From Omphiscola glabra (taxonomy: Eukaryota > Mollusca > Gastropoda > Lymnaeidae): a stretch of 64,000 bases of DNA. The notes beneath the pieces were generated by a model, which was not told where the DNA came from, did no database searches, and saw only the letters and a list, made by a program, of their open reading frames with translations. Below, one piece after another: positions 45,014-56,705 of this stretch (position 1 is its first letter; each line of letters opens with the position of its first letter). Location of the stretch: the NCBI GenBank assembly GCA_964017045.1, contig OZ024808.1, positions 11,624,284 to 11,688,283 of the forward strand. Reading direction: 5' to 3'. Made by a program: the position numbers and the translations under genes.

Positions 45014-45224
45014 AAAATGTAACCCCAAGAAGGATATGTTAGAGATCATACACTTATTTACATAACTGTACGTGTTCAAATGCATCTTTTGTAAATCGAG
45101 AAGGCCGGTCCAAAAAAACACGCAAAAATGTAACCCCAACACGTAAATGCTAGAGATTTATACACTTATCAACATAACTGTAGGTGTCAAAATGCATCTC
45201 CTGTGTATCGAGATGGCCGGTCCA
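45014..45224. repeat. 111-bp direct duplication, 2 copies
   Basis: Copies at 45014-45112 and 45125-45224 share 'aaaatgtaaccccaa', 'acataactgta' and 'cgagatggccggtcca'-like ends, with about 15% divergence by eye. Confidence 0.8.
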
Positions 45225-45486
45225 CCTATAATAATAGGTATTGTTTTCTCCAACACTGACCGTCCTTACACACGTATTGACTTACAATAAAAGTGAAAGC
45301 ATCTCGATGTGTGTGTGTGTGTGTGTGTGTGCGTGTGTCCTATTTCCTAGCTCAGCTGTTGTGAGATAAGGGAGAATTTTAAATATAAAAAAACAACAAT
45401 TCCACGTAGATTACTCACCAAAAGAAAAACACAACACATGTGTTGGGCCGGTATGGATTGGTGTGATTTCAGCTTCACAGCCATGG

Positions 45487-45523
<37 letters not shown>

Positions 45524-45677
45524 TGTGTGTCACGTGTGATGTGGATTCATACGTGTAAGACTGTGAGTAAATCACGATCCGGTTAGAAGTGGGGGGTGGG
45601 GTGGGCGTTGAAAGGGGTGAGTGGTGGTAGGGGGATAGAGACGATCATGTGACAGGGAGCCCCCCCCCCCCAATCCT
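45225..45677. other. No gene; two (GT)n microsatellites
   Basis: (GT)n tracts lie at about 45309-45331 and 45489-45521. Nothing else was recognised. Confidence 0.6.
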
Positions 45678-46375
45678 TTGATAAATATAGTTACCATGTT
45701 ATCATTTGTGGTAAGGGTGTTATCATTTATAGTTAGGAAGTTATCATTTGTAGTTAGGAAGTTATCATTTGTAGTTAAGAAGTTATTATTTGTAGTTAGG
45801 AAGTTATCATTTGTAGTTAGGAAGTTATCATTTGTTGTTAGGAAGTTATCCTTTGTAGTTAGGAAGTTATCATTTGTTGTTAAGATTTTATCGCTAGTAG
45901 TTAGGATGGTATCGTTTGTTGTTAGGAAGTTAACATTTGTAGCTGGGCTGTTATTGTTATTGTTTGTAGGAAGTTAGGAAGTTATCATTTGTTGTTAAGA
46001 TTTTATCGCTTGTAGTTAGGATGTTATTGTTTGTAGTTAGGAAGTTATCGTTTGTAGCTGGGCTGTTATTGTTTGTAGTTAGGAAGTTATCGTTTGTAGC
46101 TAGGGTGTTATTGTTATTGTTTGTAGTTAGAAAGTTATCATTTGTAGCTAGGATGTTATTGTTATTGTTTGTAGTTAGGAAGCTATCGTTTGTAGCTATG
46201 CCGTTATTGTTATTGTTTGTAGTTAGGATGTTATTGTTTGTAGATAGGAAGTTATCATTTATAGTCGTTTGTTATTAGGATGTTATCGTTTGTAGTTAAG
46301 ATGTTATCGTTTGTATTTAAGGTGTTTTCATTTGTAGTTAGGATGTTATTTCTTTGGTTTTACGATCTTATCGTT
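45678..46375. repeat. 21-bp minisatellite, ~31 copies
   Basis: The unit is 'gttatcatttgtagttagga' plus one base. The right half mixes in 'gtagctgggctgttattgtt' variants and 24-bp copies. The plus strand reads as Val/Leu/Arg-rich ORFs only because of the period. Confidence 0.94.
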
Positions 46376-46903
46376 TGTAAGTGGGCGGTGGGGTGGAGCA
46401 CGTGATGCGGTGCCCAAGAGATCATCTACTTCAAATTGACACGACTCTTGACATTCTACGATGTGCAGGAAATCATATCATCAATTGCTAGGAAATCAAA
46501 CTCTAATAAATTAGTAGTTCTCAAACACTACAGAAAGGCCAGACATTGATAAAAATAACGGTTGTTTGGGGGGGGGGTGGAGATTTACGTTTCTCACAAC
46601 ACGGTTATTTGTTTCCCCATATGTCATATGTACATAACACATTTGTATATTTCACCTGTCATGTTTGCTATGCCGTATGAATGTAGAAGTCCTTTTTGTG
46701 TGTGTTTACTTACTATATTCATACGAAAAAGTCAAGAACACACGAAGAATAACATATAACATTAAATGATAATATAGCGGTCATCTGTAGGACATGCAGT
46801 TTTTCGCATACCAAATGCAAAGCCAGCAGAGACGCACCGTAGCATTCGTGTAGCGTCAATGGATGTGAGAGAAAGATGATGGCTTCAGGAACTTAAGTAT
46901 GAG
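46376..46903. other. No recognisable feature
   Basis: A G-run lies near 46568. The sequence is unique-looking, with no exon recognised. Confidence 0.4.
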
Positions 46904-47086
46904 CAGTGGTGTAGCTAGGGTCAGTACGTCCCCGGGGGGGGGGGGGGGGCGTGTGACAATTTAGCCACCACCTTCTACGAAACAACTCAGCATTATGCCG
47001 AAAATGCCTCCCCTCCATTTGCAGGGGGGAAAAAGTGCCGCCTAGAGTGGAACGCTACCCCCCGCACCCCTCTTGCTACGCCACTG
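46904..47086. mobile_element. 183-bp MITE, CAGTGGCGTAGC family
   Basis: The ends are 'cagtggtgtagctaggg' and 'cttgctacgccactg'. The interior ('gccgaaaatgcc', 'ttctacgaaacaactcag') matches the copy at 9790. No target duplication is visible. Confidence 0.8.
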
Positions 47087-47865
47087 CGTCTGGGCCACGT
47101 GAGACTCGTGGAGGGGGTCGTTACCCCCCCCCCCCTTGTCTTAAGAGAATGCGGCCCTAATCACGTGAATAGATTGATTGTTTTGTTTTTAGTGAGTGGA
47201 GGAAATATCTTATTTCACATATACGCAAACCTTACGCGGCCATTTATATTGTGTAACTTAACAAACTTTTAAATGCAAATATCTCATGATCATAGCTTCC
47301 TATTGTCTGCACTACTTACATCACTTAGAGAAATAGCATAATCCAAAATTGCTGAAATATCTATTAAATATTGTATTTAAAACGAGACACAAGAAATCCA
47401 ATCTTCCCTCGCCAGTTGCTCGGCGGTGTCACACACACATATATACAGACAGGCTTAGAGAGTTTTCGGGTCAGCGAGATACGCAAACCTCCCTCGCATT
47501 ATTGGTAAGCGCCGGTGTTTATGCGACCAGCTGATGCCGGGGAATTAGACATAGCCGTACCGTACTTACACAAATAAAACCATAGTTTTTTTTTTTTAAA
47601 GTTTGACCTTGCATAATAATATATTGAAATATATAATATATATAGCTTTATACGGTAGTGGATTTAAAAAGTTTATATTTCGGATTTCGCTTTGAGGTAC
47701 GGAGCGAAAATTAAATTTTGTAAATGAGTTATAATAAAAGTAGATGATTAAATTTTTGAGAAGGAAGTGACAAAAAAAAAAAAAAAAGCCTCAACGTCAT
47801 ATAAAGGGAGTGCGTTTATCAACAGTGCAGACGTGTGTAGAATATGACCACCCAAATTTCATCTT
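47087..47865. other. No gene recognised
   Basis: A C-run lies near 47126 and an A-run near 47772. A short plus-strand ORF at 47349-47534 has no supporting signal. Confidence 0.4.
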
Positions 47866-48260
47866 AATGGACTACGATGAGTCGATTGTTTTGTCACGTG
47901 ATAAGAGTAAGTTCGAGTAAGACTTCCAGGAGGCTGTCTGCAACACACTAGTCGCTCACAAATTTTTCTTCAAACAACATTCTTCCTTTAATCATAACTG
48001 AAATATAATTATTGTCACATTTAATGAATGTCATTTTTTTAAAAAAACGCGTGTATTCAAGAATATTTTGAAAAGTAAAATTTTTAATTAACGTTGAGGG
48101 GAGCGCTGATGGAGACAAACATTTTGCTTCAAAATTAATGATAATGGCTGATCAGCTGTTATCTGTTGTTATCTGTTGTTATGTGTGGCAGACAGCCTAC
48201 CGAAGGCTTACTCATATCACGTGACAAAACAAGGAAGTGACTCATGGAAGTCCATAAAAT
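47866..48260. mobile_element. Foldback element with ~80-bp inverted arms
   Basis: The left arm, about 47869-47949, and right arm, about 48182-48258, are reverse complements around 'ttgttttgtcacgtgata' and 'aggctgtctgc'. The loop between is about 230 bp and A/T-rich. Each arm holds a CACGTG. Confidence 0.75.
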
Positions 48261-48489
48261 AAAGCTATTTGGAATAATTAAAATATATTCGTTGTCCTTG
48301 TCTTTTCTTTTTTTTTTAAATCAAATGTTTCTGACGCACACTGACAAGAGAAGAAACTGTTCGTATAAATATAACGCTGGTACATTTGACACTCAGCTTT
48401 AAAAAAATAAATTACATGATAATAATAAAGTGGTATCAATCAATACAATTCTCCAGCTGTGAAAAGAAAATGCAGCGCACTGGTGAGTT

Positions 48490-48770
48490 CAATAGCGCGC
48501 AAAAATGAAATTCCCGATAACTGCGCTAAATGAGATACTTACAAAAAAATACCGCAAGTGCGTTTGGTGCGTAATATTTTCTTCCGCTTTACGGAAATAA
48601 TCTCAATTAATGCACTATGGTGTAATGAATCTGGGGTTAAAAAGGGGGAGGGATATTAGAATATTAATATAGGTCAGGAGCGTGAAAAAAAAAGATTGCA
48701 GTGGCGTACCCGGGAGAGGGGGTAGCACCGATTGGGATCGTCTTAAAGTGCGCTACTTGAATTCATGTTT
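48490..48770. mobile_element. Dispersed repeat shared with 39520-39835
   Basis: 'aattcccgataactgcgcta' and 'gtgcgtaatattttctt' are inverted copies of the 39.5-39.7 kb sequence. 'cagtggcgtacccggg' at 48703 is a MITE-like left end beside it. A possible partner end ('gatacgcccctg') lies near 49031. Confidence 0.5.
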
Positions 48771-50089
48771 TGTCAAGTAACTCTATTACATGGTAAAGTT
48801 CAAGCATGGCCGCCGCCATTGTTTGACTGGCTCTATGTATATGTTAAACTTTTAAATACCATTCTTGTGTTTCTTTAATTGCCCATCTTTCAAAACTTTT
48901 TTTTTATAAACAAATTTAAATCATTGTTATTGTTATTGTGATGGAGCCTAAAATGTTTCCCAGTTTCAGAATGTTTGGGAAATTTTTAAGAAGTAAAATT
49001 GCTGTGTTATGTCCAGGATGATACGCCCCTGTCAATGTAGAGACCCGAACTTAATTAAAATGTTTTTATAAGACACCTTTTTTTAAAAAACAAATATTTT
49101 TTTATTATAAACTGACTAAAATTTATTTGTGTAAGTACGGTAGTTGTGTATTGGCCCACGGGCAATAACCAATAAAATTAATAATTGAGGAGGAACAAAA
49201 AAGTGGGTGGGTTGGAGATTATACTACGCCTTCATCAGAAATAGATCTAAGAAAACCGTCTTAAGAGTTGACTAATTCAAATATATATTAGATTCAACCA
49301 TTCATCTGAACGATTCACCCGGGGGTGGGGGGTGGGGGAATCGACATTTTGAGGGTGTCAACTTGGGGGTTGGGGTATCGACGTATTGGAGGGTCTCGAC
49401 ATTTTGGAGGGTGTCGACGTCTTGAGTGTGATTACAAATTTTTTTTTTAATGTATGGTACGATATTCTTGATAAAGAGGGGTTTTAAAACCAGTTTCCTA
49501 ACTTCTTTCTTTCTTTTTTTTTTTTTTTTTTTTTTCGTTTTTTTGTTTGTTTGGCATGAAGTATCTCAAGTGAAGAGACGTGATGGATTTCTAAGATATC
49601 TGTAACCTAGCCGTTTGAGAAGCCTTTTGTCAAGGGACGCCATTGCCCCCCCCCCCCCCCCCGAACCTCCACAGCCAATTAAGAAGCTTATGGAGCCCTA
49701 GCCTGTTAAAATGCTTACAGGGGCCCTAGCCATTTAAGAAACCTACGGTTTAGTGCCCCGACCATTTAAAATGTTAGTGTGGCTCTTAACACTTAAGACA
49801 TATGTCCGTGACACTTGCTGGTCACTTCAGGAGTTCATTGGCACCTTGGTTGTTAAGTTGATTCCTCTGTTGCTTCGAGAGCGTGCGAAGCGGACAGTTT
49901 TAAAACGATTCTATCTTCAACCTTGGAGGTTTCCTGTACACTTAAGACTTATCTAGACGGCCCTAGTGGACAGTAGTCCGGTGCTGACTGGGACTGTTGT
50001 TTGACCGTAAACACGGAGCTTTAAAAACAGTGAATTTATCGTTACCAGTATAAAACTACGGCCTGGATATTCATTACATTTAGTGCAAG
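48771..50089. other. No gene; degenerate repeat at 49680-49800
   Basis: A T-run lies near 49515 and a C-run near 49647. Loose copies of 'gccctagccatttaagaa' lie at 49680-49800. No exon was recognised. Confidence 0.45.
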
Positions 50090-50478
50090 CAGCGGCAGTA
50101 CAAAGGTATGTCATGGTGGGACCGCGCAGTGGCGGTACAAAGGCGTGCCATGGTGGGACCGCGCAGTGGCGGTACAGAGGCGTGCCATGGTGGGACCGCG
50201 CAGTGACGGTACAGAGGCGTGTCATGGTGGGACCGCGCAGTGGCGGTACAAAGGTGTGTCATGATGGGACCGCGCAGTGGCGGCACAACAGGTTTGTCTT
50301 TGTGGGGCTTAGAATAACGGTACAAAAGGTGGGCACTGGTTGGGACCGTGTTGTGGTGTTGCAAAGGTGTGTCATGGTGGGATTGGGCAGTGGCGGTAAA
50401 AGTGTGGGTCATGTTTGGCACCGTGAAGTGGGGGGTACACAAGTGTATCATAGTGGGGCCTTCCAGCGGCGTTACCAT
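50090..50478. repeat. 37-bp minisatellite, ~10 copies
   Basis: Units contain 'ggcggtacaaaggcgtgcc' and 'atggtgggaccgcgcagt'. Copies are clean at the left and diverged at the right. Confidence 0.92.
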
Positions 50479-50529
50479 GATGCGGCATGTGGGCGTGAAG
50501 CCCTATTGTTAATGGGCTGCCATCTAAAT

Positions 50530-50866
50530 CAGTGCTTTCCAACATCTTCTTTAAACTACAACCCAAACGAATGGTTTGACTAATCCTCACACCCCTACAA
50601 ATTGTTTGACTAAGACTCACACCCTTACGGATTGTTTGACTAAGACTCACACCCTTACGGATTGTTTGACTAAGTCTCACCCCATAATAAAAGTAACAAT
50701 GTATTTTAAAATAGCGCCAAAGAAAAGGGTAATAAACTTTAAATATTTTAGTGCTTTTAAAAAGTGAAACGTACCAAGTCAATCAAGTCAACGGTTCAGT
50801 TCTTCTTATTATCTCCCCCCCCCCCCCCAAGCTGACTCAATTGCGACCCAGGTTTGGCTAACCCTG
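50530..50866. mobile_element. hAT-like element with internal 30-bp array
   Basis: 'cagtgctttccaacatc' at the left and 'ggtttggctaaccctg' at the right are hAT-like ends. Flanks atctaaat and atcttaaat are near-duplicates. Inside, 50573-50683 carries about four 30-bp copies containing 'attgtttgactaagactcac'. Confidence 0.6.
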
Positions 50867-50950
50867 ATCTTAAATAAATAAGTCGTCAGTATGGTATTGA
50901 TCACCGAGGTCACTTTAACCCACAGCAAATGGAATGAAGCTAAGAAGCCC

Positions 50951-51536
50951 AGATATGCACCAGTTTACATAGTCTGCTTTGGGTATAAGTTAAAAGAGCC
51001 ACCAAAGGGGCGCCCTCGCCCTGAGATATGCACCAGTTTTCACGGGCTGCTTTTGGGTATAAGTTAAAAGAGCCACTAAAGGGGCGCCCTCACCCTGAGA
51101 TATGCACCAGTTTTCACGGGCTGCTTTGGGTATAAGTTAAAAGAGCCACTAAAGGGTCCGCCCTCACCCTGAGATATGCACCAGTTTTCACGGGCTGCTT
51201 TGGGTATAAGTTAAAAGAGCCACTAAAGGGGCGCCCTCACCCTGAGATATGCACCAGTTTTCACGGGCTGCTTTGGGTATAAGTTAAAAGAGCCACTAAA
51301 GGGTCCGCCCTCACCCTGAGATATGCACCAGTTTTCACGGGCTGCTTTGGGTATAAGTTAAAAGAGCCACTAAAGGGGCGTCCTCACCCTGAGATATGCA
51401 CCAGTTTTCACGGGCTGCTTTGGGTATAAGTTAAAAGAGCCACTAAAGGGGCGCCCTCGCCCTGAGATATGCACCAGTTTTCACCGGCTGCTTTGGGTAT
51501 AAGTTAAAAGAGCCACCAAAGGGGCGCCCTCGCCCC
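50951..51536. repeat. 73-bp minisatellite, 8 copies
   Basis: Units contain 'gagatatgcaccagttttca', 'ctgctttgggtataagttaa' and 'gagccactaaagggg'. They are nearly identical, with 'ggcgcc' versus 'gtccgcc' sub-types alternating. Confidence 0.96.
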
Positions 51537-52427
51537 TGGAATAAGCTCACAGTTTGGTCACGTGACAGGCGGACACAGTGACACGTCACAAAAAAGGGTC
51601 GAGTCCATCCACTGGCCTGACTGCCGACCGGTTAGGAATACGATATTTTGAGAATTAGTGGGAGGGTAAAGGGAGTAACAACTATAAGATCGGTGCTTGA
51701 GCGGATTTTCAAAATCTGTAACATCTATTTTGCATTGCGAGTCATGTTGAAAAAGCAAGTTCAACAGCACCGACAATGCCCTCTTGGGCATAAGAAATTA
51801 CCACCTGCTCCTCAACAAAAAAAGGATTCGACCAATGCAAGTAACTATATATCAAACTAAAGATGCAATAAAATGTTTTCCCTACAATTTTGTGTTATTA
51901 AAATAGATCAGCACAAAGTAAAATGTATTTATATATCTATTTATATTATAACTCATATATTTTTATTTTATTTTATTTTTATTTGGGCGGGGGGGGGGGG
52001 GTAAGAAAATATTGACATAATTATACAGGGGAGTCATTGAAAGTTTTGCAGTTTAAAATTGCTTTAAAATTGTTGACGTAATTAATGGACGGCCCCTCTG
52101 TATGCTGACCCATACCTCGTGTTCAATTATTTGTACCATCACCATCCAAGATGGATTTTATTTTACTTTACACGCGGCAGAACGGTATTTCATTTTGGCT
52201 GGTTGCTGTTGTCAGCACCATCTTGCTGTTGTAGCCTACATCATTCCGTGACGGGGATCTTGCCCCCACCCCGCCTGCCCGCCCGCCCGCCCGCGCGGGT
52301 TCTAAGTCAATTATTCAATGCTACTAATCCGTGACCGTTGTCTTGTTTAAAATTCCTACGGCTTCAAAGATGGGATTAGTCGGGTTAGGTGCGGAGATGC
52401 TCATGTGCAGTCATGGAGCAGCTATAG
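51537..52427. other. No gene recognised
   Basis: A T/A-rich block and a G-run lie near 51955-52000. A 'cccgcccgcccgcccgcgcgg' tract lies near 52275. No exon was recognised. Confidence 0.4.
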
Positions 52428-52636
52428 CAGCGGTTCTCAACCTTCCTAATGCCGCGACCCTTTAATAGAGTCCCTCATGCTGTGGCGACCCCCCCCCCCC
52501 AACCACTAAATTATTTTCATTTTCGTTGCTACTTCACAACTGTTGTATATGAGCTTTTACGATGGTCTTAGGCGACCCCTGGGGAAGGGTCATTCGACTA
52601 CCAAAGGGGTCGCGACCCACTGTTTGAGAACCGCCG
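52428..52636 (-). mobile_element. SPIN-like hAT MITE, perfect 8-bp TSD
   Basis: Begins 'cagcggttctcaaccttcc' and ends 'gtttgagaaccgccg', in the same orientation as the 34882 copy. It contains 'cgatggtcttaggcgaccc'. A perfect duplication, agctatag, lies at 52420-52427 and 52637-52644. It is 209 bp and non-autonomous. Confidence 0.93.
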
Positions 52637-52644
52637 AGCTATAG

Positions 52645-53702
52645 GATGGAGCCAGTCAAAGCTTTGTAGGGATAACACCGTGGTGATGGTAGATTTATAA
52701 CAACCTGGCTGGAGGAAATAAACAATTCGTTGGAGACAGTTGTAGCGATGTCGTGTGACGCCATCATTGAGTACTAGAGTGTTTGACCACTAGATGGTTT
52801 TTAAAGTTGATTAATTAGACACAAAAAATCTGTGTGGAAAAAAAACAATATACACATGTTCAACTGTAATGATGGTTTGACAAAATAAAAATTTACATGT
52901 TTCGGCACACGCTTTCACAAGTACAAATATCAAAATATTTTTAACAAAGTATAAATTCAACTATTGCGTACAGCGTATTTGATTGGCGTACTAAAAGCGT
53001 GCTGCCAATGGATTTGCCTATGATCTCGCGCAATAGGGCCTGTCATTTAATGGCGGAAATCTATTAATAGAACATCCGGGCATACCGCCTGGCCAGTCTC
53101 ATTGAGATATTGATAAAACATTGTCTCAGTCTCAGCATCGTTTCGGTATTTCTACGTTAAAGTGAGCCGGCACAGTGGGTCTCAACCTAGACGAAATCGG
53201 GTTTACCACTTTATTTTACGAACTTTTTTTACAAGCACACTGTTACTGATATATATATATATTATTTGCGGAAATAAACCTTTAGGTGCCATCTTTTACG
53301 AAAACATTGTCTAAAAATGGTAACATTACATAATGCGATGTGACTTGTTCCGGTCATATGACAAACCCTACCTACAGCTGTCCCGGGGGCGCGGGAAGTC
53401 AACCGTATCGCCAATCAACACACGATGGCGAATGAATCACCGAAGTGTGGTGAAGTCTGTTTTCATTGAACCTTAAAAGGTATTTATTCTTAGAAGAAAA
53501 AAAAAACAGTTCCACATCCATATCAATGATCTCTAATTGCTGAAGGAAACTAGAGGCGAATGTGCAAAGTGGTTAAGAGGGAAGAAAAAAACGGAACGCT
53601 AATTTTAGATGTTTACCCTGTAAAATAATTGTCAAACTCAGAGACGACATTCGGTCGAAATATTATAAAACAGTGGCTTTTTTTAGTTTGTTATCCTTGA
53701 GA
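52645..53702. other. No gene recognised
   Basis: Unique-looking A/T-rich sequence with a short (TA)n near 53253. No exon was recognised. Confidence 0.4.
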
Positions 53703-54295
53703 ATTGTGTTTGTTTGTTTGTACATACTGTGGCCAAGTCTCGCGTCTCATCTACCAGAGTTGTGTTGTGTTTGTTTGTATATACTGTGGCCAAGTCTCCC
53801 GTCTCATCTACCTGAGTTGTGTTGTGTTTGTTTGTATATACTGTGGCCAAGTCTCTCATCTACCAAAGTTGTGTCTGTTTGTTTGTATGTACTGTGGCCA
53901 AGTCTCCCGTCTTATCTACCAGAGTTGTGTTGTCCTTGTTTGTATGTACTGTGGCCAAGTCTCTCGTCTCATCCACCAGAGTTGTGTTGTCCTTGTTTGT
54001 ATGTACTGTGGCCAAGTCTCTCATCTACCAGAGTTGTGTTTGTTTGTTTGTATGTACTGTGGCCAAGTCTCTCGGCTCATCTACCAGAGTTGTGTTGTCC
54101 TTGTTTGTATGTACTATGACCAAGTCTTCCGTCTCATCTATCAGAGTTGTGTTGTGATTGTTTGTATGTACTGTGGCCAAGTCTCCCGTCTCATCTACCA
54201 GAGTTGTGTTGTGTTTGTTTGTATGTACTGTGGCCAAGTCTCCCGTCTCATCTACCAGAGTTGTGTTGTGTTTATTTGTATGTACTGTGGCACGT
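53703..54295. repeat. 57-bp minisatellite, ~11 copies
   Basis: Units contain 'tgtatgtactgtggccaagt' and 'ctcatctaccagagttgtgt'. Some copies lack the 'cccgtct' block. The plus strand is open in more than one frame because 57 is divisible by three. Confidence 0.95.
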
Positions 54296-55113
54296 CTTAT
54301 ATCTCGTCTACAAGAATTTTGACTGCGATGGAAAGTATTTTGGTCCTCCCCTCCCTTACACACACACACACACACTCCCAAGCTCATACACACACCTCCC
54401 CTCAACCTCTCGACACCCCACCTCATCCCCGTTCTACCCTTTTATGTCATCATAAATAGCCCCCTCTCGAATCGACCACATTTGCCCCCACACCCGTTAC
54501 ACCAGGAGTCTATTTGCCCAAGACATACAGACCAATATCTAACATCATAAGATAATAACTGAGGCGAGGGAGTCGAAATTATTTCCCTTTGCTCGTCTTT
54601 TGTGTTTACTTCAGCGCAGGGGGCGTCACTGCGACATTATTTTTTTTTAATGGAACGTCTGAGGGCTATGACAAAGAATTATTTTTCCATTTCATAGATT
54701 AATTATTAATTAAATAATATATACCAATATAATCCATGCAAAGTATCTCAAATATACGTTATATCTGGAACATTATCTCTGTGTATCTGGCCTTTTTGTT
54801 GCCCTTGACAGGGGTCAGAGGTCACATTAGCGTATAAAAAATAAAAAAAAAAAACTAGGTTATCAATTTTGTTATTTTTTATTTATTAAAAAAAAGGTGG
54901 ACATTGTCATCATTAATGGTATCAAAATATGTTTGTTCAGCAGCGATGTCCAATGAAATGAATGTTTCTTCGCGTGAAACTCAATCCCGAAATCAGACGC
55001 GAAGTGGTCAGCAGTCTCCAAAGTCAAAAGTAGAATTATTTATTTTTTTAAAAAACATCTAATGCTTACAAAATCCCGGTTGAAGTCATTTAGCTCTTTC
55101 TTCTTTTGCCTTT
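54296..55113. other. No gene recognised
   Basis: A (CA)n tract lies near 54358. The sequence is A/T-rich to the right, with an A-run near 54845. Nothing else was recognised. Confidence 0.4.
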
Positions 55114-55717
55114 TTACCCCGTCTGGGGCCATCCACAAGAATTTTTCCATTCATCACGATCCTGTGCTTTCCATTTAAGTTGCTTCCAGGTGTATCTTAT
55201 TCTTTGCGTGTCTGCCTCTAGCTCGCGTCTCCGTGTATTCTTTGGCCTTCCTCTCTTTCTTTTTCCTTGTGGATTCCATGTTAGGGATTGTCTGATGATG
55301 CTATTTGGGTTGGGTTATTTTTTTGAGAGTATGCCCTATCCTATCTTCATCAATGGGCACCAGGTAAATCCTTTCTAGTAGATCTTTGTTAGTGATGGTA
55401 TTTGGCCATTTGATGTTCAGGATCTTTCTAAGGCATGTGTTTATGAAGGCCTGTACTTTCTGCGTAATGTTCGCTGTTTTTTTACAAGTTTATGCTCCAT
55501 AAAATAGGACTGTTTTGACATTAGTGTTAAAGATTCTGACTCTGGTTTGCAGCTTCAGCTCCTTCGACTCCCATATTTTCTTTAATAACGCAAATGCTGA
55601 CCTTGCCTTTCCAAATCTAGCCCTGATGTCCGCGTCGGATCCGCCATTTATGTCGATGGTGCTGCCCAAGTATGTGAAGTACGTCACTTCTTCCAGTGCC
55701 TTTCCTGCCAGAGACAT
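55114..55717 (-). pseudogene. Decayed LINE ORF2 C-terminal region
   Basis: The minus strand from 55717 reads LEEVTYFTYLGSTIDINGG, SDADIRARFGKARSAFALL and VKTVLFYGA, then a stop. It continues as VQAFINTCLRKILNIKWPN, and after a frameshift [17 protein letters not shown] and [18 protein letters not shown], ending at a TAA at 55116-55114. This thumb/C-terminal arrangement, with the YLGS, GKARxAF and GRPxxTWRR-type motifs, is typical of mollusc LINE polyproteins. It has one in-frame stop and one frameshift and is 5'-truncated. Confidence 0.88.
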
Positions 55718-56375
55718 ATGCTTTTGGTTAGCTCACCCACCCACCCGTTCACTCAACCGCGAAGCAGACGCGGTCAACCACGATAATTTGAGCTACGGTG
55801 GCAACCCGCCTCCCGTCGGTCCTGTATTCTGTTTCCGGCCGTTCACCAGGTGAACTATGTACAAGAAATCTTATAATGTCACGAGTCTAAACAAACATAA
55901 AATAGCGCTCCATCCACACAAAAGAAGTACATATCGAGTATTAAGAAAATCTTTCATAATATTTTTTTTTAAACAGCGGGGAAGTAGATTGGGAGTAAAA
56001 GGGAGACAATTGTGTAAGCTGATAGAAAATTTGTTTTTCCTGAGTTATCTGAAATCCTGCCGTATGGTCGAGCTGAAGTTAAAAAGGGGGGGGGGGGGGC
56101 AGTGCAGAGCAGAGCTATTTTGTATGCTCAATGCACGGATATTCATTCGTCTCAGTTAACGGGTGTTCAGCAATCTCAGTAAACGGACATTCATTCATCT
56201 CGGTAACGGAAAGAATACCGACATTCTTCTTCATTTATGGACACATATAAAATATATGTCCATTCTAAAAAAACTTAAAATGGACATTCAGCTAAAATAA
56301 TATTTTTAAATGGACATTCATTAATACATTATAAATATTCATCACAATACATGGACATACGTTCATCTGAACAAG
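55718..56375. other. No gene recognised
   Basis: A G-run lies near 56085. Loose 'atggacattca' words lie at 56170-56360 leading into the next array. Nothing else was recognised. Confidence 0.4.
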
Positions 56376-56705
56376 TGGGTGTTGACCGCAATAATTCGGA
56401 CAATCAGCTCAATATAAGGACATTCACCTACAAGAAGACATTCACCTACAAGAAGACATTCACCTACAAGAAGACATTCACTTACAAAAAGACATTCACC
56501 TAAAAGAAGACATTTACCTTCAAGAAGACTTTCACCTCCAAGAAGACATTCACCTCCATGAAGACAATTCAACTAAAAGAAGACATTCACCTACAAGACG
56601 ACATTCACCTACAAGAAGACATTCACCTCCAAGAAGACTTTTACCTTCAAGGAGACGTTCACCGACAAGAAGACATTTAACCCCAAGAAGACATTTACTT
56701 TCCAC
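56376..56705. repeat. 18-bp 'aagaagacattcacctac' array, ~17 copies
   Basis: The unit is 'acattcacctacaagaag', with substitutions and occasional indels. Confidence 0.9.

Noticed and set aside
55515..55853. Plus-strand 112-codon ORF
   Set aside because: Mostly antisense to the LINE ORF2 C-terminus at 55114-55717; the remainder shows no known domain.
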